A program made the translations under genes and the position numbers. From Galbibacter mesophilus (GTDB lineage: Bacteria > Bacteroidota > Bacteroidia > Flavobacteriales > Flavobacteriaceae), in assembly GCF_023721415.1 (NCBI RefSeq), contig NZ_JAMQVC010000002.1:372001-436000 (forward strand): a stretch of DNA of 64,000 nucleotides, in the 5' to 3' direction. Positions 35,701-45,271 of this stretch are shown piece by piece. A model generated the notes under the pieces. That model ran no database searches, was not told the DNA's origin, and saw only the letters and a program-made list of their open reading frames with translations. Every line of letters starts with the position of its first letter. The stretch's first letter is position 1.

Positions 35701-36201
35701 ATGGCTTTAGACAATCTCATTAGTTTGGAATTTACACAAGAAGAACTCGAAGCATTACAGCAACATTTAAATGGAATTAAATCTATTTTAAAAGGTAAAA
35801 CAGTTAACCTAACCGCCGAAGAGCGTGGTCAATATGGGAGTATTGCCAATCAAAACAAACTTTTGGTAGACAAAGCCAGGGAATATATGCATAAGCACCC
35901 CAATTGGATACCACGTTTTTTAGATTTAGTGGAATTTGACCGTGATTATAAAACGCGTAAGGAAGTAGAGGGATTAGTGAAAGATGTACAGAATCTGGCG
36001 CAACAATTGGTGGATACCAAAACCTTGCTAGACCACGATAATTATTCCAATGCGCTAACTTTCTACCGTATGGTTCGTTACTTGGCTGGAGAGAATGAGC
36101 CGGGTGCTGGTACGGTTTATAACGATATGAAGGTGCTTTTTAAAAAAAGTAAAGCACAGCCAGAAGAAGGTGAGGACACCACCACTGATATTCCAATGTA
36201 A
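35701..36201 (+). CDS. Conserved hypothetical protein, helical
   Basis: A 166-residue soluble protein that I cannot assign. It is mostly helical (FTQEELEALQQHLNGIKSIL, YGSIANQNKLLVDKAREYMHKHP, RKEVEGLVKDVQNLAQQLVDTKTLLDHDNYSNALTFYRMVRYLA) and ends in an acidic tail (QPEEGEDTTTDIPM). Homologues are common singletons in Bacteroidota. It starts after an AT-rich leader and is followed by a long gene-free block, so no operon partner is apparent. Confidence 0.75.
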   Translation: MALDNLISLEFTQEELEALQQHLNGIKSILKGKTVNLTAEERGQYGSIANQNKLLVDKAREYMHKHPNWIPRFLDLVEFDRDYKTRKEVEGLVKDVQNLAQQLVDTKTLLDHDNYSNALTFYRMVRYLAGENEPGAGTVYNDMKVLFKKSKAQPEEGEDTTTDIPM

Positions 36202-36929
36202 AAGAAGGGCTTTTAGGGTCTTTATAGTGGCGCCAAGGGGTTTAGAGAGCATTAAAAGCGATTCCAATACCTTGGTAAGCGATAAGAACACACTTCTAAT
36301 TCATAATTTATCATAAAAGAAGGTCAGGATGAGGCTTCTTACTCATACAAAAGGGGGTAGGAAGCCTTATTTTATCAACTAAAAAGGTCATTTCTTCACA
36401 TAAAAGCGATAATGAATCACTTTTAAAGGATAAAATCATTGAACGAAGCATGTTTTTATCACTTCGGAAGATGTTTTAGGTACTTAAAAGGGGACTTTAA
36501 TGGCTTTTTACCCTCAAAAGCACGATGCAAAGCGATATATTTTCAGAAAAAAGGGTTGTTTTATGGCTTAAAAGTGAAAAAAATATCATCTATAAGTGAT
36601 AATAACAAGCTAAGAACGATGTCTATATCACTTCAGAAGGTGATAAAAACATTTGAAAGCGTCTATCAATGGTTTTTAATTATTCCGAAAAGAGATATAA
36701 AGCGTTGTTTTTCGGAAAAAGGGGGGGGGAAAGAGCGATAATATCATTTTTAAGAGGCGTAATCCGCTATTTTAAAATCAAAAAAAACAGCTATCAGCTT
36801 TACGTTAACTTAACAAATAGAAGGGTTGTTTTAAACAAATCGTTAAATGCCTTTATTTCCGTATTTCTTTACTACGTGTACTTCCACTTTATGGGTATTT
36901 GTAATTGAACACCCAATAATTTGGACGGT
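36202..36929. other. Gene-free block rich in related inverted repeats, with G9 tract
   Basis: No convincing gene. GCGAT recurs at about 36258, 36279, 36406, 36531 and 36735, and ATCACTT/AAGTGAT-like half sites recur, for example AAAAGCGAT paired with ATCACTTTT (about 36402-36424), and TATCACTTC-AGAAG-GTGATA near 36630-36650. A G9 tract sits at 36721-36729. The last 80 bases must contain the fecR promoter. Confidence 0.55.
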
Positions 36930-37877
36930 ATGGATGAAAAAACATTCAAAGAAATTTTAGAAAGATATCAAAAGGGAACGGCAACTAAAAAGGAGCTAAA
37001 ACTGCTTGAAGATTTTGAAAGCCATTTTTCGGATAGAATGGAAAAGGAGCAGCCATTTACTTCTCAATTACATAAAAGGCAAGTGCGCAATGAGGTCTTC
37101 AGAAAAATAAAGAAAGAAATTCAACCTACTTCCCCAACAATTAGTTGGTACAAAATAGTGGCCGGTTTGGCTTTGTTAATTGGTTTGGGTGCTTCCTATT
37201 ATTTCATCACTAAAAACACTTACAAAGTTAATTATATAGCGGTTTCCACTTCAGCAAACCAAACCAAAATACTAACCTTAAGTGATAGCAGTGTGGTTAC
37301 CCTAAACGAGAATAGTGCATTGGAATTTCCTAATGTTTTTTCCGAAGAAGAAAGGAAGGTTAAGCTTACCGGGGAAGCTTACTTTAAAATAAAGAAGGAT
37401 AAAAATAGCCCCTTTATTGTAGAAGCCAATGGAATAAAAACTACGGTACTGGGTACGCAATTCAACATCGATGCAAGTACCCATAAAGTAAATGTTGCTT
37501 TGGTAGAGGGTTCTGTAAAAGTAGAGGGGCTGGATGTAGATAAGAAATTGTTGCCAAACCAAAAAATAGAATTCGATTTAAAAAAGAAAAAAGTGCACTT
37601 ACAAAACTTCAGTCCGAAAGAAGAACTATGGTGGCTTACCGGTGAATTTGTGTTTTCCAATACGCCACTGGAGGAGGTCGTGCAGATTTTAGGGAAAAAA
37701 TTCAATAAAACAATAATACTAGACTCCAATAATACGGGGAAACTCTCCATTTCTGGAACCTTTAAGAGTAAAAACCTATCTGCAATTTTAAAAGCGGTTG
37801 CAGAAACACTGGAACTCGATTTTAAAAGAGTAGACAACGAAATACTAATCTATAAACCTAAACCAAACAGCCAATGA
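36930..37877 (+). CDS. FecR-family anti-sigma factor
   Basis: A 315-residue inner-membrane anti-sigma regulator. The N-terminal cytoplasmic part (LLEDFESHFSDRM) contacts the sigma factor; a single membrane helix follows (WYKIVAGLALLIGLGASYYFI, about 78-98). The periplasmic FecR domain has LTLSDSSVVTLNENSALEFPN, RKVKLTGEAYFKIKKDKNSPFIVEANGIKTTVLGTQFNI, and a C-terminal DUF4974-like part (VFSNTPLEEVVQILGKKFNKTI). The ATG at 36930 is preferred over an in-frame TTG at 36921. It precedes susC by 131 bases and likely receives the STN-domain signal from it. Confidence 0.94.
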   Translation: MDEKTFKEILERYQKGTATKKELKLLEDFESHFSDRMEKEQPFTSQLHKRQVRNEVFRKIKKEIQPTSPTISWYKIVAGLALLIGLGASYYFITKNTYKVNYIAVSTSANQTKILTLSDSSVVTLNENSALEFPNVFSEEERKVKLTGEAYFKIKKDKNSPFIVEANGIKTTVLGTQFNIDASTHKVNVALVEGSVKVEGLDVDKKLLPNQKIEFDLKKKKVHLQNFSPKEELWWLTGEFVFSNTPLEEVVQILGKKFNKTIILDSNNTGKLSISGTFKSKNLSAILKAVAETLELDFKRVDNEILIYKPKPNSQ

Positions 37878-37900
37878 TAGAATACTAATAAAAATAAAAA

Positions 37901-37924
37901 AAGGAAGTGCGCCAACACCTCCTT
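37901..37924 (+). promoter_or_regulatory. Leader hairpin between fecR and susC
   Basis: AAGGAAGTG (37901-37909) pairs with CACCTCCTT (37916-37924) with one A-C mismatch and a CGCCAA loop. It lies in the 131-bp gap before susC after an A-rich run and may set the different expression levels of fecR and susC. Confidence 0.4.
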
Positions 37925-38008
37925 ATAAGGAAATAATCTAAGCAAATTTTAAAAAGGATCCGTTAATCACAAATCAAAAAAAGCAATTGATTAAACCGAC
38001 ATAAATAT

Positions 38009-41000
38009 ATGAAAAAAAATACAGCAAACTGTTATAAACTGCTCATGCGCTTATCCACTTTTTACATTGTTATTACGCTGGGGTTGCATAGTCTTTTTGC
38101 CACAGAAATGAAAGGCCAAGCCTTGAGGGAAACCGAAATTGTTCTGGATAAAACAAGCTACGAATTAGAAGAACTATTTCGGGTAATTGAGAAGGAAACA
38201 GCCTATAGGTTTATAGTTTCTAAGGATAAGCTCAACTTAGGAGCATCCGTAACCGTTTTGGATACCAAAACAAACCTCCTCAACCTACTGGAACAACTTT
38301 CTAAAGAAGAAAAGTTGCGCTTTTACAGAGTAAATGACCTTATTAGCGTTTCTAGAATAAAGAAATATCCTATAAAAAAGCAAATACAGGTCTTCGAACA
38401 AATAACCATAAAGGGACAAGTAGTAGATAGCGAAGGAGTGCCATTGCCAGGAGCTACCGTACAGGTAAACGATGGCGCTGGTGTAGTAACCGATTTCAAC
38501 GGTGATTTTAGTGTGCAAGGTAAAAAAGGAGATTTGCTAACCATTACTTACATAGGATTTTTGCAACAAACCGTTACTGTTGATGATAGAAATTTCTACG
38601 AAATAACCTTGACACAAGATGTATCTGAGTTGGATGAAGTAGTGGTAACCGCCCTTGGTATAAAACGGGAAGAAAAGAAATTAGGGTTCTCCCAAGAAAC
38701 CGTAAAATCCGAACAGCTATCGCAAGCCATTCCCGTTAATTGGTCTTCCGGATTAAAGGGAAAAGTGGCAGGTTTGAACATTGTTTCATCTGGCTCAGGG
38801 CCTATCAATTCGCAGCAAATCATTCTTCGTGGAAATAGTTCTTTTGATTTGAATGGAAATTATGCTCTGGTTGTTGTGGATGGTGTACCGGTAAATACCG
38901 AAATGACAACATCCGGTTCCAGTTCTTCCTATTTAGGAGAAGGCTCCCCGATTGATTATGGAAATGCTATATCTGACCTTAATTTAGATGATATAGAAAG
39001 TGTATCCGTTTTAAAAGGACCTGGTGCAGCGGCACTTTATGGAAGCAGGGCGGCCAACGGGGTGTTAATGATTACCACCAAGTCTGGTAAAAACAGCACC
39101 GGTTTGGGTATTACCCTAAACACCAGTACTGCTTTTGATGTAATACAGCGCTGGCCTGATTGGCAGCATAAATACGGACAGGGAACTGGGAAATATTTTG
39201 ATGACGAAGGAAATCCTTATTATTCCTACGGGAGATCGGAGGATGGCGGGAATACAGGATCTACCAGTAGCGCTTGGGGACCAGAATTTAACGGCCAGAA
39301 TTATTACCAATATGATCCAACCCTTGAAGGTCAAGGAACTGAACGTACTTTATGGAGACCATATGAGGATAACCGAAAAGATTTTTGGAGAACTGGTATT
39401 ACTACAATAAATGATATTTCCATACAAGGTGGAGGTGAAAAAGGTTCCATGAGAGCTTCTATTGGGCATACCAAAAACGAATGGGTAATGCCGAATACAG
39501 GGTTTGAACGACTGGCAGCATCTGTTAATTCCAACTATAAAATCTCAGATAAAATTGATTTGGGAGCGGTAATTAACTATACCAATAGAACGAGTGATAA
39601 TTTACCCAGTACGGGGTACAACAATGGGTCAATCGCTTATTTTATGATTTTCCAAAACCCGAATGTAGATTTGGATTGGCTGCGTCCCATCTGGCAACAA
39701 GGGCAAGAAGATATTGCACAAATTCAACCCTTTAGTTCGTACATCGATAATCCGTACTTAATCGCTTACGAGTCGTTAAACACTTTGGAAAGCAACCAAA
39801 TAGTGGGGAATATAAATACCAACATTCATTTTAGTAAGTCCCTTAATTTATTACTGCGTACTTCTTTAAATACCTATCATCAAGATCGAGAGCAAAAACG
39901 ACCTTACAGTGTAAATAGATATGGAGAGGGGTATTACGGTACACAGGACATTTTTAAGCAAGAAATAAATAATGATTTCCTTTTAACGTATACCAAGAAA
40001 TTTTCGAAGAATTTTGATGTAAAAGCATCTGTAGGTGGAAACAATCGGGTTGTAAAACGCCGCAGTACAAATGCTTCAGTAACAGGTTTGGTAGTGCCTG
40101 GAGTATACAAATTGGCAAACGGTAAAAACACCCCATCCATATCTACTTCCGATAGTAATAAGGAAGTGAACAGTTTGTATGGCTTGGCTACGTTTTCCTT
40201 TAAAGATCAAATTTTTGTGGATGTTACGGGTCGTAACGACTGGTCTAGCACCTTGCCAAAAGACAATTGGTCTTTTTTCTACCCTTCAGTAAATACCAGT
40301 ATCATACTTTCTGACATGTTTAACTGGGAAAGTAAAACGTTGAATTTTTTAAAGTACCGTTTTTCTTATGCTGAAGTGGGGAACGATACAGATCCTTACC
40401 AAACAAGTAAATATTACAATAACAGCGATTTTTCGGCTTCGGCCACAGTGCCTTCAACCTTATACAATGCCAATTTAAAGCCAGAGATTTCAAAAAGTTT
40501 TGAAACAGGTATAGAAGCCCGTATGTTTGACGGAAGGGTAAACCTAGATGCTACTGTATATGAAATTACAACAGATAACCAGGTAATTCAGCTTGCCCTC
40601 GACAGAAACACAGGGTACAGTTCTGTATTTGTGAACTCTGGCGCTGTAAGAAACAGGGGTATAGAATTAACGTTGGATACCAAGATTTTCAATTCTAAAA
40701 AGTTTCAGTGGAATTCAACACTTACTTGGTCTAAAAACGAAGGACGGGTTTTCGATCTTCCCGATGAAGTAGATAACGAATTCAGAATAGATGAAGGAGG
40801 GAATGCATATATGATTGCAAAAGTAGGTGGTTCGCCAACAGCTATTTATGGATACGGTTTTGTACGTTCTCCCGATGGAGAAATTGTGTATGATGATGCC
40901 GGTTTGCCTGCTTATCCAGAATCTGGGGATTTTCAATACATTGGTGATGCTTTACCCGACTGGAGAGCTGGTTGGTACAACCAGTTTAAGTTTGGGAATT

Positions 41001-41491
41001 TTACAGCAGGTTTCACCTTCGATGGTCAATACGGAGGGATAATTTACTCCCAAACACACCATAAATTAACTCAACAAGGAAAATTAACATCCACTTACTA
41101 CGGAAGGGATACCGGATTTATAGTGGGTGACGGGGTTGTGGATAATGGCGACGGAACTTATTCGCCAAATACCACCGAGGTAGTTACTCCCGATTGGTAC
41201 AACCGCTATTACAGACGTGCCAATGTAGAATCTAATTCCTTTGATGCTTCTTACATAAAATTAAGAGAAGTAAGGCTCCAGTATTCATTGCCGAGAGTAT
41301 GGCTTCAGGATATGTTCCTGCAAGGGGTAGACCTTTCTATCTACGGAAGTAACCTTTTAACCATATCCGATTTTCCTATTTATGATCCAGAAACAGCAGC
41401 CTTAAATGGCAACAGAATTATGCCGGGTGTAGAAATGGGTCAAATGCCATCACCGGCTACTTATGGATTTAATGTAAAACTTAAATTGTAA
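38009..41491 (+). CDS. SusC/RagA TonB-linked outer membrane transporter with STN domain
   Basis: A 1160-residue TonB-dependent importer. Signal peptide (about 1-35), STN signalling domain (about 45-120), carboxypeptidase-regulatory-like domain (about 130-210; IKGQVVDSEGVPLPGATVQV), plug with LKGKVAGLNIVSSGSGPINSQ..LRGNSS and SVLKGPGAAALYGSRAANGVLMITT, then the barrel to a terminal Phe-free but typical TYGFNVKLKL strand. The STN domain and the fecR gene in front indicate trans-envelope regulation through an ECF sigma. It works with the SusD lipoprotein five bases downstream. Substrate is not shown by sequence; the linked phosphoesterase hints at a phosphorylated ligand. Confidence 0.96.
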   Translation: MKKNTANCYKLLMRLSTFYIVITLGLHSLFATEMKGQALRETEIVLDKTSYELEELFRVIEKETAYRFIVSKDKLNLGASVTVLDTKTNLLNLLEQLSKEEKLRFYRVNDLISVSRIKKYPIKKQIQVFEQITIKGQVVDSEGVPLPGATVQVNDGAGVVTDFNGDFSVQGKKGDLLTITYIGFLQQTVTVDDRNFYEITLTQDVSELDEVVVTALGIKREEKKLGFSQETVKSEQLSQAIPVNWSSGLKGKVAGLNIVSSGSGPINSQQIILRGNSSFDLNGNYALVVVDGVPVNTEMTTSGSSSSYLGEGSPIDYGNAISDLNLDDIESVSVLKGPGAAALYGSRAANGVLMITTKSGKNSTGLGITLNTSTAFDVIQRWPDWQHKYGQGTGKYFDDEGNPYYSYGRSEDGGNTGSTSSAWGPEFNGQNYYQYDPTLEGQGTERTLWRPYEDNRKDFWRTGITTINDISIQGGGEKGSMRASIGHTKNEWVMPNTGFERLAASVNSNYKISDKIDLGAVINYTNRTSDNLPSTGYNNGSIAYFMIFQNPNVDLDWLRPIWQQGQEDIAQIQPFSSYIDNPYLIAYESLNTLESNQIVGNINTNIHFSKSLNLLLRTSLNTYHQDREQKRPYSVNRYGEGYYGTQDIFKQEINNDFLLTYTKKFSKNFDVKASVGGNNRVVKRRSTNASVTGLVVPGVYKLANGKNTPSISTSDSNKEVNSLYGLATFSFKDQIFVDVTGRNDWSSTLPKDNWSFFYPSVNTSIILSDMFNWESKTLNFLKYRFSYAEVGNDTDPYQTSKYYNNSDFSASATVPSTLYNANLKPEISKSFETGIEARMFDGRVNLDATVYEITTDNQVIQLALDRNTGYSSVFVNSGAVRNRGIELTLDTKIFNSKKFQWNSTLTWSKNEGRVFDLPDEVDNEFRIDEGGNAYMIAKVGGSPTAIYGYGFVRSPDGEIVYDDAGLPAYPESGDFQYIGDALPDWRAGWYNQFKFGNFTAGFTFDGQYGGIIYSQTHHKLTQQGKLTSTYYGRDTGFIVGDGVVDNGDGTYSPNTTEVVTPDWYNRYYRRANVESNSFDASYIKLREVRLQYSLPRVWLQDMFLQGVDLSIYGSNLLTISDFPIYDPETAALNGNRIMPGVEMGQMPSPATYGFNVKLKL

Positions 41492-41496
41492 CAACT

Positions 41497-42930
41497 ATGA
41501 AAAAGATAATTTCATTATTTGGTATGGCAGCAATTATATTGATTACTGGCTGTACCAATAATTTCGATGAAGTAAATGAAGATCCAAACAGGATTGCAGA
41601 AATTAGTCCAGCTACCCTTTTAAATCCTATTATTTATGGGTTGGCTTCACACAATGCAGGGCGTAGCGATGCCATTACCTTTAATTTAATGCAGGTGTCC
41701 CTTCCGTTTCCAAGTATTTCCGGCGGGCTACATCGGTATGATGTAAGTCTCGGTATTGGGAATTCTTCATGGGACAATTATTACCGATGGTTGCAAAATG
41801 TAAAGGAAATGCGTTTGGCAGCAGAAGCAAGGGAAGATAAAAATTATACAGCCATTGCGCTAACACTAAATGCTTGGGTCTATTCAAATTTAACAGATTT
41901 ATACGGCCCAATACCTATGGAAGAGGCCGTTAGTGCTGAAGAGGGTATATTAAATCCAAAATTTGACAGCCAAGAAATGGTTTACCAAACCATTTTGGAA
42001 GATCTTAAAAAGGCAAATGAGCTGTACAATTTGGATGAAGCCATGGTGTATGAGCCGGATATTCTATTTGGAAATGATGTAGCTAGATGGCAAAAGTTCA
42101 CCAATTCCTTACGCATGCGTTTGCTTTTGAGAATATCCAACAGAGCAGAAACGGACGCCTATAACCGATTAAAAAATATTGTTGATAATCCATCACTAAA
42201 CCCTGTGTTTGAAAGTACAGAAGAAAGTGCCATTTTACAAGTTACCGGTGAAACCCCTAACGTCTCCCCATGGAGTAGACCACAAGACTTTAGGTTAAGT
42301 ACAAAATTGGCCTCATTTTTTATAGACAATTTGAATGCTTGGGAAGATCCTAGAAGACCTTACATTGCTACAGAGGCAGATATTGAAGGAGAAGATATTG
42401 GTTACAAAGGTATTCCCAGCGCTTACGCAGGCAACGATTCCCAATTTGAATACAATGCTTCGACCTTCAATATAGAACAGGTAGAAAACCCAATGAAAAT
42501 CTACTTGCTAACCTATTCTGAAGTAGCTTTCATTAAGGCAGAGCTCGCTCAAAAGGGATATTTACAAAATGCAGAGATGCACTATCAAAATGGTATTAAG
42601 GCTGCTATGGACCAATGGGAAATAGAACTGCCGGCTACTTATTTTGATAATCCTTTGGTAGCTTACAACGGTTCTTTGGAGCAAATTATGTTACAAAAGT
42701 ATTATGCACTGTATTTTGTAGATTACCAACAGTGGTTTGAGTATAGGCGAACTGGATTACCAGAATTACCTACTACGGAAGCGATGTTTAACAATGCAAA
42801 AATGCCTTCCAGATTATACTATCCAAGTGATTTGGCCATAGGAAATCCTTCAGGGTATGAACAAGGAGTAGAAATGCTCGGCGGACAAGATGATATTAAT
42901 ACCAAAGTTTGGTGGGATACAGTAGATTGA
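41497..42930 (+). CDS. SusD/RagB-family lipoprotein
   Basis: A 477-residue surface lipoprotein that caps the SusC barrel and binds the ligand. Signal with lipobox IILITGC (Cys19), then NNFDEVNEDPNRIAEI, which is typical of the SusD-like_2 family often linked to STN-type SusC. TPR-like helices include YRWLQNVKEMRLAAE and IALTLNAWVYSNLTDLYGPIPM; the C-terminal pattern LLTYSEVAFIKAELAQKG and YYALYFVDYQQWFEYRRTG is also family-typical. It begins five bases after susC. Confidence 0.95.
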   Translation: MKKIISLFGMAAIILITGCTNNFDEVNEDPNRIAEISPATLLNPIIYGLASHNAGRSDAITFNLMQVSLPFPSISGGLHRYDVSLGIGNSSWDNYYRWLQNVKEMRLAAEAREDKNYTAIALTLNAWVYSNLTDLYGPIPMEEAVSAEEGILNPKFDSQEMVYQTILEDLKKANELYNLDEAMVYEPDILFGNDVARWQKFTNSLRMRLLLRISNRAETDAYNRLKNIVDNPSLNPVFESTEESAILQVTGETPNVSPWSRPQDFRLSTKLASFFIDNLNAWEDPRRPYIATEADIEGEDIGYKGIPSAYAGNDSQFEYNASTFNIEQVENPMKIYLLTYSEVAFIKAELAQKGYLQNAEMHYQNGIKAAMDQWEIELPATYFDNPLVAYNGSLEQIMLQKYYALYFVDYQQWFEYRRTGLPELPTTEAMFNNAKMPSRLYYPSDLAIGNPSGYEQGVEMLGGQDDINTKVWWDTVD

Positions 42931-42948
42931 TATTGAAAAAATTAGAAA

Positions 42949-44526
42949 ATGAATAAAGTTATTACAGCTGTAGCATTGATAGTATCTATCAATGCTATGG
43001 CTCAAAATGAAGTGAAAGGAATCGTTTTTAACGATCTTAATAACAACGGTAAAAAGGACCGAAAAGAAAATGGAATAGCGGGCGTATCCGTTACCAATGG
43101 AGTGGAAGTAGTGCTTACTGATAAAGAGGGCAAGTATGAACTCCCGCTTGATTCGGATGCCATTATTTCTGTGATAAAACCATCTGGCTACAAGATTATC
43201 ACCAACGATGATAATTTAGCGCAGTTCTTTTACATTCATAAACCCAAAGGCTCTCCTGCATCTGAGTTCAAAGGGGTGAGCCCAACTGGAAAGTTACCAA
43301 AATCATTGAACTTTGGTTTGATTAAAACAGCCGAAACAGATGATTTTACAGCACTTGTGTTCGGAGATCCGCAACCTTACACCATAGAAGAAGTAGACTT
43401 TTTCGCTAAAGGAATTGTAGATGAACTAATAGGCGTTAAAGATATTGCTTTCGGATTGAGTATGGGGGATCTCGTTGGTAACGACTTATCACTTTTTAAT
43501 CCGTATATAAAGGCGGTGCAAAAAATTGGTGTTCCGTGGTATAATCTATTGGGAAACCACGATTTAAATTTCGACGCCACCTCTGATAAGTTAGCCGATG
43601 AAACCTATGAAGCTCATTTCGGACCGTCCAATTATGCTTTTAACCATGGAAAAGTACATTTTATAGTTTTAGATGATGTTCTTTATCCCGATCCAAGGGA
43701 TAGCAAAGGGTATTGGGGAGGCTTTACGGAAGATCAGCTAACATTTGTAAAAAACGATTTGAAGTTTGTGCCCAAAGACCATTTAATAGTATTGGCATTT
43801 CATATTCCAATAAGTGAACCAGATGGCGATTCTTTTGAAGATGAAAGCAGAAACAAGCTTTTCAATCTGTTAAGGGAATATCCAAATACGCTTTCCTTAT
43901 CAGCCCATACACATATCCAAAGGCAAGATTTCTTATCAAAGGAAGATGGTTGGCAGCAAGAAAAGCCACATCACCATTATAATGTGGGAACTACTTCCGG
44001 CGATTGGTATTCTGGAAAATTGGATGATAAAGGAATACCAACTTCCACCATGCGCGATGGTACTCCCAAAGGGTATGCATTTATTCATTTTAAAGGAAAT
44101 ACCTACAATGTAAAATATAAAGTGGCGGGGAAAAGTGAAGATTACCAAATGGAAGTATTTGCACCAAAAGTGGTAGAAAAAGACAAGCGTACCAAGGCAG
44201 GAATTTATGTTAATTTCTTCATAGGTAGCGAGAAGGATACTTTGGAATACCGCATTGATGGCGGGGAATGGAAAAAAATGCATTATGTGGAAGATTACGA
44301 CCCCTCTTATGCATCCATGGTATACCAATGGGACTTATCGGAAGAACTTATTTCTGGAAGACGTTCTTCCAACCCAATAGATTGCAAACATTTGTGGCGA
44401 GGAAGAGTAGATACAAGTTTGGGAATTGGCACCCATGAGGTGGAAATTAAAGCAACAGATATGTATGATAATGTATATACTGAAAAGACAAGTTACACCA
44501 TCGCGGTTCCTTCAGTAAAAAAATAA
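42949..44526 (+). CDS. Secreted calcineurin-like phosphoesterase, susCD-linked
   Basis: A 525-residue exported phosphoesterase. Signal peptide (1-18, SINAMAQ), an N-terminal beta domain of the metallophosphatase-N type (GIVFNDLNNNGKKDRKENGI, about 22-110), the catalytic core with LVFGDPQPY (Gln in place of the usual His), SMGDLVGND, LLGNHDLNF, AFHIPIS and SLSAHTHIQ, and the metallophosphatase-C domain (about 400-520). It is 18 bases after susD, so it is the last gene of the fecR-susC-susD operon before the terminator at 44559. I infer it dephosphorylates the ligand that SusCD imports or in the periplasm. Confidence 0.92.
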   Translation: MNKVITAVALIVSINAMAQNEVKGIVFNDLNNNGKKDRKENGIAGVSVTNGVEVVLTDKEGKYELPLDSDAIISVIKPSGYKIITNDDNLAQFFYIHKPKGSPASEFKGVSPTGKLPKSLNFGLIKTAETDDFTALVFGDPQPYTIEEVDFFAKGIVDELIGVKDIAFGLSMGDLVGNDLSLFNPYIKAVQKIGVPWYNLLGNHDLNFDATSDKLADETYEAHFGPSNYAFNHGKVHFIVLDDVLYPDPRDSKGYWGGFTEDQLTFVKNDLKFVPKDHLIVLAFHIPISEPDGDSFEDESRNKLFNLLREYPNTLSLSAHTHIQRQDFLSKEDGWQQEKPHHHYNVGTTSGDWYSGKLDDKGIPTSTMRDGTPKGYAFIHFKGNTYNVKYKVAGKSEDYQMEVFAPKVVEKDKRTKAGIYVNFFIGSEKDTLEYRIDGGEWKKMHYVEDYDPSYASMVYQWDLSEELISGRRSSNPIDCKHLWRGRVDTSLGIGTHEVEIKATDMYDNVYTEKTSYTIAVPSVKK

Positions 44527-44558
44527 TTGATTTTTGTTTTCAAAATAGTTTGATTGAT

Positions 44559-44597
44559 GCAGTGGCCCGGTAATTTGTATCGGGACATTGCTTTTTT
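44559..44597 (+). terminator. Rho-independent terminator of the susCD operon
   Basis: GCAGTGGCCCG (44559-44569) pairs with CGGGACATTGC (44581-44591) with one wobble and one mismatch, followed by six T residues. It separates the susCD operon from the sigma factor gene. Confidence 0.75.
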
Positions 44598-44634
44598 AAT
44601 AAAATTATGTTAGCATTGATTTTACTTTTATTTA

Positions 44635-45207
44635 ATGCGCATGGATTACTTTGGTGGTATGGGGCAAGAAGAAAAAAGTATAGTTTTTTCATTAACGAAA
44701 CGTATCAAAGAAAACGACGAGAAAGCGTTTCAAGATTTATTTAATTTATTCTGGGAACCCATGTTTAAAATAGCCATGGGTATCCTGCAAGATGAAGATA
44801 TAGCAAAAGATACACTTCAAGAAGTTTGGGTAGATTTTTGGCAACGAAGGATGAAGATTTCCAATTCTAATATAAAAGCGTATTTGAAGCAAGCGATAAG
44901 ATATAAGGCTTTCAATGAGTTAAGAAACCGCCCCCTCAATGATGTTCAGGCAGCGTTTATAGAGAATTTGGAAAACAATTACCAAACCGATGATTTGTTG
45001 ATTTTGGAGGAAACTCAAAATAATATTTCCGCTGCAATGGAAAACCTACCTAAACGCTCACGTGAGATTTTTTTAATGAGCAGGGAAGAAAATTTAAGCA
45101 ACACCGAAATTGCCAATCAACTGCACATTTCCAAAAGAACGGTTGAAACCCATATTTCTATAGCCCTTAAAAGCTTTCGAATGAAGCTTTCCTCTTTTTT
45201 GTGGTGA
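44635..45207 (+). CDS. ECF RNA polymerase sigma factor
   Basis: A 190-residue sigma-70 family ECF factor. Region 2 is FQDLFNLFWEPMFKIAMGILQDEDIAKDTLQEVWVDFWQRR; region 4 is MENLPKRSREIFLMSREENLSNTEIANQLHISKRTVETHISIALKSFRMKL. It is of the Bacteroidota type that pairs with FecR. In most such loci the sigma gene comes first; here it follows the susCD-phosphoesterase operon beyond a terminator. Three in-frame ATGs (44635, 44641, 44659) are possible starts; a TACTTTTA -7-like element at 44623-44630 would favour one of the later two. Confidence 0.93.
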   Translation: MRMDYFGGMGQEEKSIVFSLTKRIKENDEKAFQDLFNLFWEPMFKIAMGILQDEDIAKDTLQEVWVDFWQRRMKISNSNIKAYLKQAIRYKAFNELRNRPLNDVQAAFIENLENNYQTDDLLILEETQNNISAAMENLPKRSREIFLMSREENLSNTEIANQLHISKRTVETHISIALKSFRMKLSSFLW

Positions 45208-45271
45208 AAAGTATTTACAAAAAAAGTTTTCATTCACATTAAAAGTTTATCAATAAAGAAAAAGTCTTAAA

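Noticed and set aside
36439-36741. 100-residue plus-strand frame
   Set aside because: Composition is poor and it runs through the G9 tract and hairpin repeats; no family resemblance.
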